Shown: positions 1-11,104, counted from the first letter of the stretch. The stretch is DNA of 64,000 bases from Prunus persica (GCF_000346465.2 NC_034010.1:17371574-17435573), one strand, 5' to 3'. A program made the numbers and translations. The notes: generated by a model not told the origin, from the letters alone.

Positions 1-2401
1 CAATAGTGTCAGTTTGTGGTTCAGGTGGTGTGGTAGAGAAAGGGAATATATTTTCATGAAAAACCACATCTCGAGAGGAAAAAATTTTTTGTGTGCTGAG
101 GTCATAAAGGCGATAACCCTTTTGACCAAGGGGATAACCAAAGAAAACACATCGACGGGCCCGTGCATCAAACTTGTGTTTGGGAAGGAGATTGGTAGCA
201 TAACACAGACAACCAAAAACTCGTAAAAATGAATAATCAGGAGTTTTGTGGTGTAAAAGTTCATATGGAGAGTGGTGTTGGAGTAATGGTGTTGGAAGGC
301 GATTTATGAGATAACATGCAGTGTGTAAGCTTTCTCCCCAAAAACGTAAAGGAATATTGGCCTGAAAACGGAGTGCCCGAGCCACATTTAAAAGATGGCG
401 ATGTTTTCGTTCGACGATGCCATTTTGTTGGGGTGTATATGGACATGAGTGTTGGAAAGAGGTACCGGTGTCTCGAAAAAAAGGTTGGAGGGAAAGAAAT
501 TCACTCCCATTGTCGGCACGCAAGGTTTTGACATGAAGATTGAATTGGGTTTTGACCCAAGAGAAAAAAGATTTTATCACCCCTTGTGTGTCTGATTTAA
601 AATTTAAGAGATGGATCCATGTAAAACGGGTAAAATCATCCACAATAGTGAGAAAATATCGGGCACCGGTATGATTGTGAATTTTATGTGGCCCCCAAAT
701 GTCACAATGAATTAAATCAAAAGGTGCATGAGATGACATTGAAGTAGATGGAGAAAAAGATAAGCGAGTTTGCTTTGCTAAAGGACAAATATCACAAACA
801 TGATTGTTATCACAGATAATTTCTGGAAATTTATTGGAAAGAAATTGAGTAGGGGCGTTGGATGGGTGTCCCAGACGTTGATGCCAAAGATGGGAGGTGT
901 GGTGAACATGATGAGCTAGATGTGGGTTTTGGGTGGCTTTGAGGTAGTAGAGCCCATTAAATTGCTTGCCCAGGCCAATCGTCCTCCCCGTATTCACGTC
1001 CTGCACAACACAAAATTTATCAAAAAAAGTCACCATACACTGCAATCCTCGTGTCAATTTGCTCACAGACAATAAGTTCACATTGAATTGTGGTACATGA
1101 AGAACACCATCTAGAGTTAAGGTGTCAGACACTTTAATGGATCCAATGTTTTTAATGGCTGCTTTCCCGCCATTAGGTAAACCAACAAAATCATGTTGAG
1201 TATTGACTGTGTTGTGTGAAGGTGCAAAACACGAAATATGATCTGATGCTCCACTGTCCATGATCCAATAGAAATTTGAAAGTGGGACATGCTGTGAAAG
1301 GTTGCAGGTTGATGTAACAATACCTGTTGCATTTGCAAGATGAGAATTACCAGGTCGATCGTGTAAAAGAGCGATCAGTTGATTGTATTCTTCAGTAGTG
1401 AAAGTGGGGCTGTCATTGGATTTGACGTGGGGCCCTGGGGTTGGATCCTTTTCAGTAGTGTAAGCAACCCGTTTGTTTTTGGGCTTGACATTCTTCCCAT
1501 GGAGTTTGTGGCCTACAGGAAATCCATTAAGGAAAAAGCAAGTGTCAATGGTGTGGGTGTCTCCATCACAATAAGAACATTTTAGAGACTTCCTGAAGTT
1601 GGAGCTGTATTTTCCGTCCCCAGCACCAGAAGGTTTCGCCGCTGCTGCCGAGTTGCCTGGGTTGGTGCCGCCCTTGGTGTTTGCAGAACGTATGATTTGC
1701 ATGGCATGGGATCCGGTCTGTCGATTTGCCACGTCCAGCTGCCTTTCGTGTTGGAGGATCAGGCCATGGACACGACGTGTGTCTGGGATCGGTGACATCA
1801 TCAGAATTGACCCACGCACAGTTGAATAAGGTTCGTTCAGACCCATTAAAAATTGCATGACTCTCTCCTTCTCTTCTCTGGAAGCACGTGTTGTGGAACC
1901 TTCGCAAGTGCAGATGATGGGTTCATGATATGAATCCAATTCATCCCATAAGGCCTTGAGTTTGGTGTAATACTCTGAAATTGAAAGATGGCCTTGTCGA
2001 TGTTCGGCAATTTCTTGACGGATTTGGTAAATCCGGGAGTCGTTGCCTTGTGAGAACCGATCTTTAAGATCATTCCACACCATGGATGCGCTGGTGCAGT
2101 AAAGTACACTGCTTGCGATGTCGGGTTGTAGTGAGTGCAAAATCCAGGATAACACCATATCGTTGCATCTCTGCCAAATGGAGAATTTGGCATCAGTTTT
2201 TGCTGGGGCTTTGATAGTCCCGTCAATGAATCCTAGTTTGTTTTTAGCGCTCAAGGCAATTCGCATCGAGCGACTCCATTGACCATAGTCATGGCCTTCG
2301 AGAGGTTTCGAAACTAGAACCAGACCGGGTGAGTCGGAATGGTGTAGGATAAGTGGATCAGACATGTTGATTTCAGATCCGGATGATTTTTCATCACCCA
2401 T
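1..2401 (-). CDS. copia gag-pol polyprotein, partial
   Basis: The frame starts at ATG 2401 (MGDEKSSGSEINMSDP; a second Met follows 12 codons later) and stays open for about 800 codons to the window edge. Domains in order: a UBN2-type gag domain (YGQWSRSMRIALSAKNKLGF onward); a zinc knuckle of CX2CX4HX4C form (CSYCDGDTHTIDTC); an aspartic protease with DSGA in WIMDSGASDHIS; the pre-integrase HHCC region (LWHQRLGHPSN, CDICPLAKQ); and the integrase core with D in HCDIWGP, D in RADNGSEF and E in GIVERKHRHLLN. Reverse transcriptase and RNase H would lie beyond base 1. No stop or frameshift is visible, unlike every other retroelement frame in the window. The protein would assemble particles and integrate cDNA. 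Confidence 0.95.
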   Translation of the reverse strand, partial: MGDEKSSGSEINMSDPLILHHSDSPGLVLVSKPLEGHDYGQWSRSMRIALSAKNKLGFIDGTIKAPAKTDAKFSIWQRCNDMVLSWILHSLQPDIASSVLYCTSASMVWNDLKDRFSQGNDSRIYQIRQEIAEHRQGHLSISEYYTKLKALWDELDSYHEPIICTCEGSTTRASREEKERVMQFLMGLNEPYSTVRGSILMMSPIPDTRRVHGLILQHERQLDVANRQTGSHAMQIIRSANTKGGTNPGNSAAAAKPSGAGDGKYSSNFRKSLKCSYCDGDTHTIDTCFFLNGFPVGHKLHGKNVKPKNKRVAYTTEKDPTPGPHVKSNDSPTFTTEEYNQLIALLHDRPGNSHLANATGIVTSTCNLSQHVPLSNFYWIMDSGASDHISCFAPSHNTVNTQHDFVGLPNGGKAAIKNIGSIKVSDTLTLDGVLHVPQFNVNLLSVSKLTRGLQCMVTFFDKFCVVQDVNTGRTIGLGKQFNGLYYLKATQNPHLAHHVHHTSHLWHQRLGHPSNAPTQFLSNKFPEIICDNNHVCDICPLAKQTRLSFSPSTSMSSHAPFDLIHCDIWGPHKIHNHTGARYFLTIVDDFTRFTWIHLLNFKSDTQGVIKSFFSWVKTQFNLHVKTLRADNGSEFLSLQPFFRDTGTSFQHSCPYTPQQNGIVERKHRHLLNVARALRFQANIPLRFWGESLHTACYLINRLPTPLLQHHSPYELLHHKTPDYSFLRVFGCLCYATNLLPKHKFDARARRCVFFGYPLGQKGYRLYDLSTQKIFSSRDVVFHENIFPFSTTPPEPQTDTI

Positions 2402-2483
2402 GTTGATGGGCTGTGTAGGTTGGTTGTTTGTGTGTTTGGTTTTGGTAGCGGAAGACGTGCTGGACAGAGTCACCTATGTTGGT

Positions 2484-2495
2484 GCTCTGATACCA
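2484..2495 (-). promoter_or_regulatory. primer binding site for initiator tRNA-Met
   Basis: On the minus strand this reads TGGTATCAGAGC, directly after the LTR end TTTCA. It matches the 3' end of initiator tRNA-Met used by most plant copia elements. Confidence 0.93.
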
Positions 2496-2671
2496 TGAAA
2501 GAATGTAGAAGGCTGTATATATTGTATTGATTCCTTGAGATCATGATGTACAAGATTTATACAGAATGGAAGTTCTATTCTAAGTAAGCATGGAATCTAT
2601 TCTAAGTATGTAAATCACAGTAGCTGTAATGATCGTAAACTTAGCTAATTACTAAGATTGAGGTAATCACA
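2496..2671 (-). repeat. 5' LTR of the copia element
   Basis: About 176 bp on the minus strand, from TGTGATTACC to ATTCTTTCA, giving TG...CA ends. A TATA-like TGTATAAATC lies near 2553-2563. The inner edge is fixed by the primer site. The outer edge is inferred from where receptor homology resumes and could be off by about 10 bp. Confidence 0.75.
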
Positions 2672-4202
2672 ATAGTTGACCAATTTCTTTCCTTTAACAA
2701 AGTCCAACGCAATTAATGAAGGGAGGCCAAAGACTCCCTGGGGAATGGTACCGGTGAAATTATTCTCACGCAGACTTAAGGCCGCCAAACTGTGACACTC
2801 AGATAAAGTTGTAGGGATATGGCCTTGAATGCTATTGCGAACAAATAGTAATCTAAACAATTGACTTAAATTTCCAAAAGTGGATGGAATATTCCCTGAG
2901 AAGGAGTTAAAAGAAAAATCTAACTCATATAGCTTCTGAAGCTTTCCAACATCAGGGGGGATTTGTCCCGAAAATTGGTTCATATAGAAGGACAGGCTTT
3001 ATTTGCAAGTTAACCAGATTTCCAATTCCATTTGGGATACATCCGTTAATATTATTTTCAGCAACTGTGAACTGTTTAAGAGAAGAGGATAAGTTAGCTA
3101 TGCAGTGAGGAAGCACACCTCCAAAACTGTTTATATTGATGTTCAGAACTTGCAAACGAGTAGCATTAGCCAAATCGCAGAGAAAGCCCAAGTCACCAAT
3201 TTCTCGGCTCCCAAGATGGTTATCAGTAAGAACTAAACGCTCAAGCAGGTGCAATTTTTTCAGAGAAGGGACTTCTCCATGTAGTTGATTTGCTACCAGT
3301 CCCAGATGATATAGGTTTGAGGCATTAGATATTGAAGCAGGAATAGGTCCACTAAACTTGTTTTCATCAATACCAAAATAAATGAGATTTGGCAAGGCAT
3401 TACCTAAGTTTAAAGGCAAAGTCCCTTCGATTTTGTTGTGTGAAATTGCAAGCTGTAGGATAGAAGAAAGGTTGAAGAATGAGGAAGGGATAATACCAGA
3501 CAGCCTATTTATTTCCGCAACAAAATACTTAAAATTGGTCAGTTGACCAAAAATATCTGGAATACTCCCCTTCAAATTATTTATAGATAATTCAAGAGTA
3601 ACAAGAGATGATAAGTTGCTAAAAGAGTTTGGGATACTTCCTGTAAGGCTGTTCTTGTAAAATGAAAGCACTCTTAGCTTTGACAAAGTGCCAAGCTCCT
3701 CTGGAATGCTTCCTACTAACAAGTTGAAGCCACAAGAAATCCTGAGGAGTTGGGAGCAAGCTGATAAGTTGGTGGGAATTTCTCCACCAAGTGAATTATT
3801 CGCCAAGACTAAATCTTTCAATCTGCGCAGACGGCTGATTTCTGGAGGGATTTGATACCTGAAGCTGTTGTTATGGAAATGAATCACTCTCAGGAAACTC
3901 AAATTCCCAACATGCGGTGAGATTGAGCCTGCAAGTTTTAAGGAATTCAGGTACAAACTCGTGACCCTCTGGTGGCGCCGACCGCATGTGACACCATGCC
4001 ACTGACAAAAGTGGTTGGTCTCATTCCATGAAGTCAAGACTCCAAAAGGGTCATGAGTTATCCTGGACTTGATTTCAAGCAAGGCCAGCCTATCTGTCTC
4101 ATTTCCACTGAGTCTCAAACCAACGCATGAGTGAAGAAAAAGAGCATGCAAGCCAAATATACAAGAAAAAAACACAGTTGGAATGAACTTGGAAAGCTTC
4201 AT
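2672..4202 (-). pseudogene. LRR receptor kinase (subfamily XII) pseudogene, N-terminal part
   Basis: ATG at 4202 opens a secretory signal (MKLSKFIPTVFFSCIFGLHA), the LRR N-cap (NETDRLALLEIKSRITHDPF, then CQWHGVTCG) and about 14 leucine-rich repeats. It is closest to the intact copy at 53201-56440. Two lesions kill it. First, a net 4-bp insertion near 2995 (CAAATAAAGCC where the intact copy has GAGAGCC) shifts the frame after GNLVNLQ; repeats continue in the new frame from MNQFSGQIPPDVGKLQ. Second, a copia element interrupts it at about 2672. The remaining repeats, membrane segment and kinase would lie left of the window. The promoter region still resembles that of the intact copy, so decay looks recent. 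Confidence 0.93.
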
Positions 4203-4330
4203 GATATATGTATATGTTTTTGTGAAACTTAATTTGGTAGCTAAACCAGTGAGTGCATATGTGTAGCAACTTCAGGAGAGTATCAATTTATAAGTAGCTG
4301 CAGCTGCATTGTAACTTCTCCACCTAATGA
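4203..4330 (-). promoter_or_regulatory. core promoter of the broken LRR receptor kinase
   Basis: A TATAAAT box lies at 4292-4286, 84 bp before the ATG. The block upstream, containing GAAGTTGCTACACA on the minus strand (4262-4275), is shared with the promoter of the intact copy at 56440. Confidence 0.6.
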
Positions 4331-5034
4331 AGAATGTAAACACATGACTTGGGGGGTCCATTTTATTAATTCTTTCCAGTGTTTTCGGAGGCCGGCTGGA
4401 GAAAATTAATTATGAGCCCAAGATACCTTTTAAAAGGCATGCATTTAGAATCAGACAAAACTTCTTGACTTAATTTGCCAGCGTATTTTTAGACATTTTC
4501 CGAGTCTCCTACTGTGTTTGATGGAAGTTCATTAGAATACTACTAGTTTTTGCAGAGCTCGCCATTTGCCATGTCCTTACAGTGAAACGACAAAGAAAGC
4601 TCAATTTTGAGCATCGCCGTCGCGTCTACACCATTAATTGTTATTCAACCAAATTTTTTTTCTGTTTTTTGGAATTCATTCATAGAATCAAAGTAACGTG
4701 CATAAAACGACCCAAAATAGTGGCCTTATTAAAACTTTCTTGAAAGAAAGAGTACCACACATGTTATAGACTAACAAGAGAGTCTGAAACAGTCACGTAG
4801 GACCAATGCTAGAGCAAGATCAAGTAAAACAGCAAACTAACACATAGACCTTTGACGCAAAGACCTCCGACGAAAACACTACAATACAATCCAACTGTCA
4901 AGCTAAAACAACAAACTGAGTTGGTTATGCCTTAAGGTATATGTTATTGAATAACATATTGGACTTTTATTTTTCTTCTTTCCATGTTAGATTAAAGTAA
5001 GATATGATTAATTTGTAGGTTCAAAGTGAACTTA
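4331..5034. other. intergenic, no gene seen
   Basis: AT-rich DNA upstream of the receptor pseudogene. I see no credible reading frame, RNA gene or complete repeat. A short palindrome (ATGTTATTGAATAACAT) lies near 4943. Confidence 0.5.
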
Positions 5035-5666
5035 ATGGGAAAGACAATAATGGCGTATCAGAAAATTTAAGGTGGCTAGCAGCTAGTCCAAGCATGGCAG
5101 TACCATCATGTAAGAGCTATCTTATTAATGGTGTTAAATTTAACACCAACGCATAAGATGATGTGCGAACTTTTCAAAATAGTGGATATTATTTACTTGC
5201 ACATACTATGCAAGTTACTAGTGCCAAGAATAAAAACCCGATTGTCTCCAATATGGATTTTTTTGGTGTCATTCAAGAATTTGGGACATTGACTACCAAA
5301 AGTTTAGAATCCCAGTCTTCAAGTGTGATTGGATAGATAACTCTTCTGGCCTTGTAGTCGACGAACTTGAATTTATCCTTGTATCTGAGTAAAATTAGAC
5401 ATAGGAATGACCAATTTGTTATGACTTCTCAACTCAAACAAGTATTTTTTATTGACAACCCAATGCATCATAGTTGGTCGATAGTGTTATCAATGCCTAA
5501 TAGAGAATGTAATGATGTTATTGGCGATGATGTGCTAGGTGATGTGAGAATTGAGTGTGAGCCATTTACTAGAAGGATGTCAAATATTGACACATTTGAT
5601 GAACTAGCAGGTGAGTTTGGGAGTGAAAATATTAAAGATGTGTGTGAAGATATATGGATTGAATGA
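5035..5666 (+). pseudogene. CACTA (En/Spm) transposon protein remnant, DUF4216 region
   Basis: Read across a few frame breaks, the strand spells the usual C-terminal part of a plant CACTA-associated protein: NNGVSENLRWLAASPSM, then NGVKFNTNA, then QNSGYYLLAHTMQV, then the DUF4216 core (WDIDYQKFRIPVFKCDW, VVDELEFILV), then NDQFVMTSQLKQVFFIDNP and WSIVLSMPN, ending in DVCEDIWIE and a stop at 5664-5666. An in-frame stop follows NGVKFNTNA, and the frame shifts twice (near 5275 and near 5390). The 3' flank of the same element continues after 10981, because a solo LTR is inserted at 5692 with AGTTA duplications. No terminal CACTA repeat was found, so the element is a relic. Confidence 0.82.
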
Positions 5667-6496
5667 TTGTTGTAATTTATGACATTAGTTATGACAGGAC
5701 CCGACTCAAATTCCACTTTGGAATCTATGTCGAACCCTGTGCATGTCCAACACTTGGCAGGTATCAAATTCAACTTGACCAAGACAATATTAACATAATC
5801 TACGAATTTGTTTCTTACTTTACAAATAGCCACAAATTCCATAGCATAACTCAACTGTTTATTTTGCGGCTGCACCTAGGTTAACCTAAGTTGCCTACAT
5901 ACCCTTACCAAGGGATCAAGCCACACGTAGTTCTTTCAACAGGAAAGCAATTTTCAACTCACATGTAAGCACACGAATTAAATATTCATTCACACTATCC
6001 CAAAACCCAAAAGCTTCAAATTCTATTAATCCGCTGAAACTCAAGCAAAAGATATTGATTTCAGAACAAACTTCCACCTGTCACATATGTGCATATAATA
6101 ATAATAGTAATAATAATAATAATAATAACTCATTACATAAAAGTAGGAAAACTAGAAAATTATTAAGATAACATTGGCAACGTGAAACCTTAATATTAAT
6201 ATCAACGGTTTGAATAAAACATGCTTCCATGTTTCACATGTAAATAAAACAAACTCATCACTTCTAAAATAGTTGTGAATTTTATAAAATCTTTAAAACT
6301 TAGAAAACCCTCAATCCTTGTCTCATACATCAGAAAATATATATTAAAACTTTTACCAATAAATACCAAGATAAAATCATCAATTTTAGTTTAAAACATC
6401 TTAAAAGTCAAATACTCTCCACCTAGGCGTATCTCCATTCATAATCTGTCAATTCCATTAATATTCTGTCAATTCCAATTACCATGTATGTTTCAA

Positions 6497-6631
6497 CCTC
6501 GCAGAACTCAGGGGACGTGTGACCAGCCCGAGAATGCATATCCTCGAAGAACTCGGAGGACGCGTAGTCAGCCAGAGAACGCATATCCTCGTAGAAATCA
6601 GGGGACGCGTGGTCAGCCCGAGAATGTATAT
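6497..6631 (-). repeat. 45-bp tandem repeat, three units, in LTR copy D
   Basis: Units start at 6497, 6542 and 6587, each opening CCTCG and containing a GGGGACGTGTG-like block. A fourth partial unit starts at 6632. The position corresponds to the hairpin arrays of sister LTRs (10130-10350 and 58168-58715). Each unit contains CGAG...CTCG around an ATGCAT palindrome. Confidence 0.85.
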
Positions 6632-7466
6632 CCTCGCACCACATGATTCAGGAGTCCCCGAGACTTGTGGGGCATTATCATAAATGACTAGGCTGTTCCA
6701 AAGGCAACTTATGGAGTACTCCTGTGGTGGTTTGAAAACTATTTTCTGAAACATATCATAAAATTCCTTTAATTCCACAAATCTACTTACCAAATCTTTT
6801 CTCAACTTTCCAAAATAAGTTCTTAAATAGATAACCAAAATCCTTTCTTAAAACCAGAGCAATTCCAACATTCATGTAACACCCCAACCTTATTTTTATT
6901 GTCCATTTAAATTATTTAATTTATATAATTATGAAATTATAATTTTGCCCTCGAGGATAGGATTTTGGAGAGTTGAATTGAACCATGACGTAGATCACAT
7001 TGATATGAGTTCGCAGACACGTAGTGGACTCAAATCGGAGTTGTAACGAAAAAATTACGATCAACAAAAGTGCAGTGGCACAAACATAAATATTTCGAAG
7101 TCTAATTTTTAAAAACCAGATTTTTCTTTTTCTTCTTCTCTCTCTCTCCCGACGTCTCTCTCCTCCCTCACGACCAAAACAGCACCAACCACCGCGTTTG
7201 GCCACCGTTGACCACGAGATCGGTACCAAAACGACCACCGCAACTTCCTCTTCCTGACCCACCCCACCTTCGAAGAAACCCGCAGCCGCCTTAGCCAAAA
7301 ATCATGGAAAACATGCCGGATTTTACGTAAACTTTCCTGCGTTCGTTTCAATGATTCCGGTCATCATTTTTGTCGATCTAGGTATGCTTTCTCATCCTTT
7401 CAGCATGTTCTAGCTGATGGTTGGGTTGATTAGGATTGATTTTGAAGTTTTGAAACCCATTTTATA

Positions 7467-8490
7467 TAGGGTTGGGCATGGTACGGTACGGTACGGTATT
7501 GAGCTCGTACTGCTATCAATACTAGAAATTAGAACTGGTATGGTATGGTATGGGATTATCGTTTGCCAAATTGGTACAGTACCATACCGTACCAGATCGG
7601 TATTGGTGTGAAATGGTACCATTTCGGTACTAAAATTACATAACTCAAAAATCAACCAATTCAATATTCAACATATTCATTCACCAAATAAGTGATGTCC
7701 TATAATAGATTCAACAAATTCAATATCATTCAATAGATTCAATATCCAAATCAACCAAATCCAAATCAATCAAATCAATATCCATCAACACAAATTGAAG
7801 CCATTATTTGCTTCAATAGTCGGTGGACATGGTATTTTGGTTGGTGAACCCTTCACCAAGCTGGCCTGCAAAAGAATGGAAATTCACAAGACAGGAAGCA
7901 CATGTATCTTTATTAATACCAGATTGTTGATGCAGTACAAAGGAAATGTCTATAGTCACACGTATTATTAGTAGTTAATTTATAAAGACTATTACTTAAG
8001 CTTCAACTCTCACCACATTTCTTCTGGCTTGCCCAACAAAACTTTAGAAGTTAAATATTTTCCAGGAGCAACTGTTGCATTATTTGGCCCAATTTTGTTG
8101 TTGTTCAATTTTCCTGCTGCATGAGAGAGAAGTAATTAACATAATATAAACAAATAATTTCCATTTGATTCAAATGTGAAAATCTTATTTCTTTATCCTT
8201 TAAGAAAGTACGACCATGTTAGACTACAAGGCCTTCTAGAAGTAGTTAAATAAATAAGGTTTCACATTTGAGGCGAGAGAATGAACAAAATTATAAAACT
8301 TTAGGCATTCGGTACAGTATGGTACTGACCAGTATCAAATACCTGATACCGCTACCGTACCATGCTCTCTTGATACGGTATGGTATCGTATCGAATACAG
8401 CCTCATCCTAAACGAAACGGTATAAAACTAGTTTGGTACAGTATGGTTTGTGTACAATTTCGGTATTTCGGCTTTAGATGCCCAACTCTA
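7467..8490. mobile_element. non-autonomous hAT-like element, 1024 bp
   Basis: The ends form an inverted repeat, TAGGGTTGGGCA at 7467 and TAGAGTTGGGCA (complement) at 8490. Flanks ATTTTATA (7459-7466) and GTTTTATG (8491-8498) look like an aged 8-bp duplication (6 of 8 match). TA(G/A)NG ends and 8-bp duplications are typical of hAT. Both subterminal regions are packed with GGTACGGTA, GGTATGGTA and complements. No transposase is present. The LTR copy A sequence reads through on both sides. Confidence 0.75.
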
Positions 8491-9149
8491 GTTTTATGAC
8501 TCAAAGTTTCAGCCAATTTTCGGCTCGAGTTTCTGGCAAGTTCCGGCCACTTTTTGGCATTGGTCCAAGAACAAAAGTTGTTCCGCTAGTTGTCCTGATC
8601 ACGTAGATATAAGTATTGTTGGGTGGTGTCGCCAGAATTTTCTCAAGACACTCGCGCTTTGCCGGTTGGTGTAGGGACGCATGGGCCATGGTTTGGTGGC
8701 CCATTTGGTCCTAAAATATTCCCTATGTCGTTCCGAACATGACGGTATGCTCGGATTTGAATTTGGTTATCATTTGATGGTTGATCGGATTTAGGCATAT
8801 TAGGCGCTATCCAAGTTCGATATGTTTGGACCATTGGATCAACTCCATTTCTAAATATGTTGATCTAGGTATCACTAGAATCGTGTAGGAATTCGCGGAT
8901 CGAGAATAAAAGTCCCAAATGCTTCGATTCAATGAGTCAAAATTTGCATAAAATGGTGAAGTCTGATCGTGCGATCATGAGCCATTCTACCGCTCGATCT
9001 GGACCAAACTCAGAGGACATGCCCCACGGGCCCGGTTGACCAAGTTTGGGCAATTTGACCCATTGGTTGACCATGAGTTTTCCAAGGTAATTTCACCCTT
9101 CGAGAAGTACTAGAACAACCTTATTAACGAGTCTTGACTGTTATTTGAG

Positions 9150-9560
9150 TTATATGTTGATTATGTTGTAATCCAAAACTTCTAGTCGATAGAACTATGA
9201 ATTCCTAGTTTAAAGGAATAAGGGAATGAGAGGAATTTTAAGACAATTAGAGAAACAAAAGGAAGAAGCTAAGGAATTGTTTTGAGTTATGCTTTCAGAA
9301 TTGCTTGATTCATTTCAATGAATAACTTACGTATTTATACAAGGTTTGGTTGCTCAAATTAACTAAACTAAATTAGTAAATTATTTTAAAGCATAAAGAA
9401 TGAATGGCTTAAAATCTCACTCATTTAAAACCATTAACTTTTTATGGTTTATAACAATTCGTTATAAACCATTAGTTTTTATGGTTTAAAATAATTTAAT
9501 AATTTAAAATAATATAATTAATTATAATTATATTATATTATCTTTATTTTTGTTTGTAGA
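9150..9560. other. AT-rich insertion in LTR copy A, possibly a copia-like solo LTR
   Basis: LTR homology stops near 9140 and resumes near 9560. The intervening 400 bp is AT-rich. On the minus strand it contains TGTATAAATACGTAAG, followed by TTCATTGAAATGAATCAAGC, which looks like an LTR core promoter. Ends and target duplications were not resolved. Confidence 0.4.
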
Positions 9561-10129
9561 TCCTCCTGGATCATGTTGGGATTATGAGATTGTTTTATAG
9601 TATCTTATGAAATTTTGGATTTTATTTTGATAATTGAAGTTATGGAATGGATGAGCATGGGATACTTGATTGATGGGTTGTGAAAGTGAGTCTTGGGTCT
9701 CGGCTATGATTATTAGAAAATGAGTGTACGTTTGTTTTTAAGTGTACTTCGTTCTTCTAATATGGAATTTCTTGCATAGTGAGTTTTGATTGAAAATTGA
9801 TTTTAGTGAGGGTATGGGATCTCTAAAGGTTAATATTTATCATTATTATTATGATTATTATTAAAGTATATGGATTGGGTGATATCGGGTTATTTACGAA
9901 AGTCTATTATTTTAATTGTGGAATGTAGTATTTTATGGAAATTATGTGTAAACAAGTTTTGATTATTATTTGAATTATTTTTGGGTCTTTATGGAATATA
10001 TGCTTTAGAGTTTATTTTTTATACTATGAATAAATGTTTGGGAAAATTGAATTAAGGAATGGAATATTATTTTTATAATATTTATATAAGGGTTATAAAC
10101 CTCACCCATATGTACTTTCCCTGGCCATT

Positions 10130-10350
10130 ATACCCACACGTGGCTTCGAATTTTTCGGCGTGTTGGCTACTGATTTTTGGTCACTTTACCACACGCGGCA
10201 TTGAATTTTTCAGCGTGTGGTAAATAACCCGGACACATTTGATATTGGTTGCTTTACCCACACGTGGCGTTGGATTTTCTGATGTGTGAGCTCACTTGGT
10301 TTGTTTGGGCCACACGTGGCGTTGGATTTTCTGCCGTGTGTGCACACGTG
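10130..10350 (+). repeat. hairpin array in LTR copy A
   Basis: Four to five units, each with a CACACGTGGCGTTGGATTTTC-like core closed by CACACG/CGTGTG stems. One unit at about 10190-10222 has perfectly paired arms, TACCACACGC with GCGTGTGGTA. The loop GTGGCGTTGG is shared with the array at 58168-58715 read on its minus strand. Confidence 0.8.
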
Positions 10351-10639
10351 GTCGGGATGACGTAGGGAGAATTCTAGGACACAACAGCCATCCACAGAGT
10401 GGCCCACGAGCCACTACACACTTCGGCAGTGTGTGGGTGGCTTGAGTAAATTCTAGCGATTGGAAAATCTCCAAACCGCCGGTCAAGACCTATACCAAAC
10501 GATCAAGCACAACTAGGGGATCAACTTTAATAACTGAGCCAACCCCAAATTTTGCCGGGAAGTGGCCGGAAAATTGATCCAAAACGAGAATTTCTAGTTT
10601 TTAGATTGAGTTTCAAAACTTAAAAATCAATCTATTCCA

Positions 10640-10650
10640 ACCCTACCACG

Positions 10651-10682
<32 letters not shown>
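10640..10682 (+). repeat. poly(T) run
   Basis: About 33 consecutive T residues within the 5' half of LTR copy D. It corresponds to the CT or GA microsatellite found at the same place in the sister LTRs. Confidence 0.8.
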
Positions 10683-10981
10683 GTTCTCCAAACCTATTTT
10701 GTTTCTATATTTTTAACAAATTTTGAAATTCCCAATATAGCTTTTTAATCTTCAGACATTTTAAAGTTCGTTACAACTTGTAATTGAGCGTGCCGCGTGT
10801 CTATAAACTCATTTTGACGAGCCCGACGCAACGGTGTAAATCAATTCCCCAAATTCTTTTCCGAACAGAAACTGACTAAAGTGACCCTACTCCTAAGAAC
10901 GAAATGATAATTGCACAATAAAATAATTTAAATAAATTAAATAGATTAAATATATGGTTAAAATTGGGTCGGGGTGTTACA

Positions 10982-11100
10982 AGTTATGCCCTAAACGACT
11001 CTATATGACATTAATTTTGTAATAAACTGTAATGTATGACATTATTTTATTTTATTTTACTTTGATTATGCCGGTTTTGGGCACGACATTTCAATATTAA
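10982..11100 (+). other. 3' flank of the CACTA remnant
   Basis: AT-rich sequence after the second AGTTA duplication. It resumes the DNA that stops at 5691, and runs up to the receptor-kinase scrap at 11105. Confidence 0.5.
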
Positions 11101-11104
11101 AAAT

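Larger units (their letters stand above)
1..2671 (-). mobile_element. Ty1/copia retrotransposon, 5' part, leaves the left edge
   Basis: Read on the minus strand, the element begins with a short LTR (2671 to 2496), then a tRNA-Met primer binding site, an 83-base leader and a gag-pol frame open to base 1. It sits inside an LRR receptor-kinase pseudogene: receptor sequence resumes at about 2672-2690 in the same orientation. The right-hand target duplication cannot be tested because the other end is outside the window. The open frame suggests a recent insertion. Confidence 0.93.
6875..10350 (+). mobile_element. LTR of the TGTAACACCCC family (copy A), nested in copy D, 3' end not found
   Basis: It begins TGTAACACCCCAACC at 6875 and follows the plan of the complete solo LTR at 43747-46545: ACACGTAGTGG block at 7019, pyrimidine run at 7130, the line around TTCCGGCCACTTTTTGG at 8540, and a hairpin array at 10130-10350. 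Its expected 3' end (GGGTCCTTTCA) and a second ATTCA duplication are not seen, so the inner end was deleted or rearranged against copy D. Two insertions interrupt it: 7467-8490, and AT-rich material at about 9150-9560. Confidence 0.7.
5692..10981 (-). mobile_element. solo LTR of the long TGTAACACCCC family (copy D), itself invaded
   Basis: On the minus strand the LTR begins at 10981 with TGTAACACCCCGACCC and ends at 5692 with GGGTCCTGTCA. It is bordered by the perfect 5-bp duplication AGTTA (5687-5691 and 10982-10986), which proves one insertion event. No primer site or internal region follows, so it is a solo LTR. About 3.5 kb of its middle is later material: an opposite LTR of the same family from 6875, which in turn carries a hAT-like element. 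The left part (5692-6874) matches the 3' half of the LTR at 57733-60218, including a shared block near 5870-5935. The right part (about 10390-10981) matches its 5' half. Confidence 0.85.

Noticed and set aside
1566..2226. Minus-strand frames of 113 and 126 codons
   Set aside because: They are out-of-frame shadows of the copia gag-pol frame, which is open through the whole region.
6870..6874. ATTCA as target duplication of LTR copy A
   Set aside because: No second ATTCA next to an LTR 3' end could be found; the inner end seems deleted.
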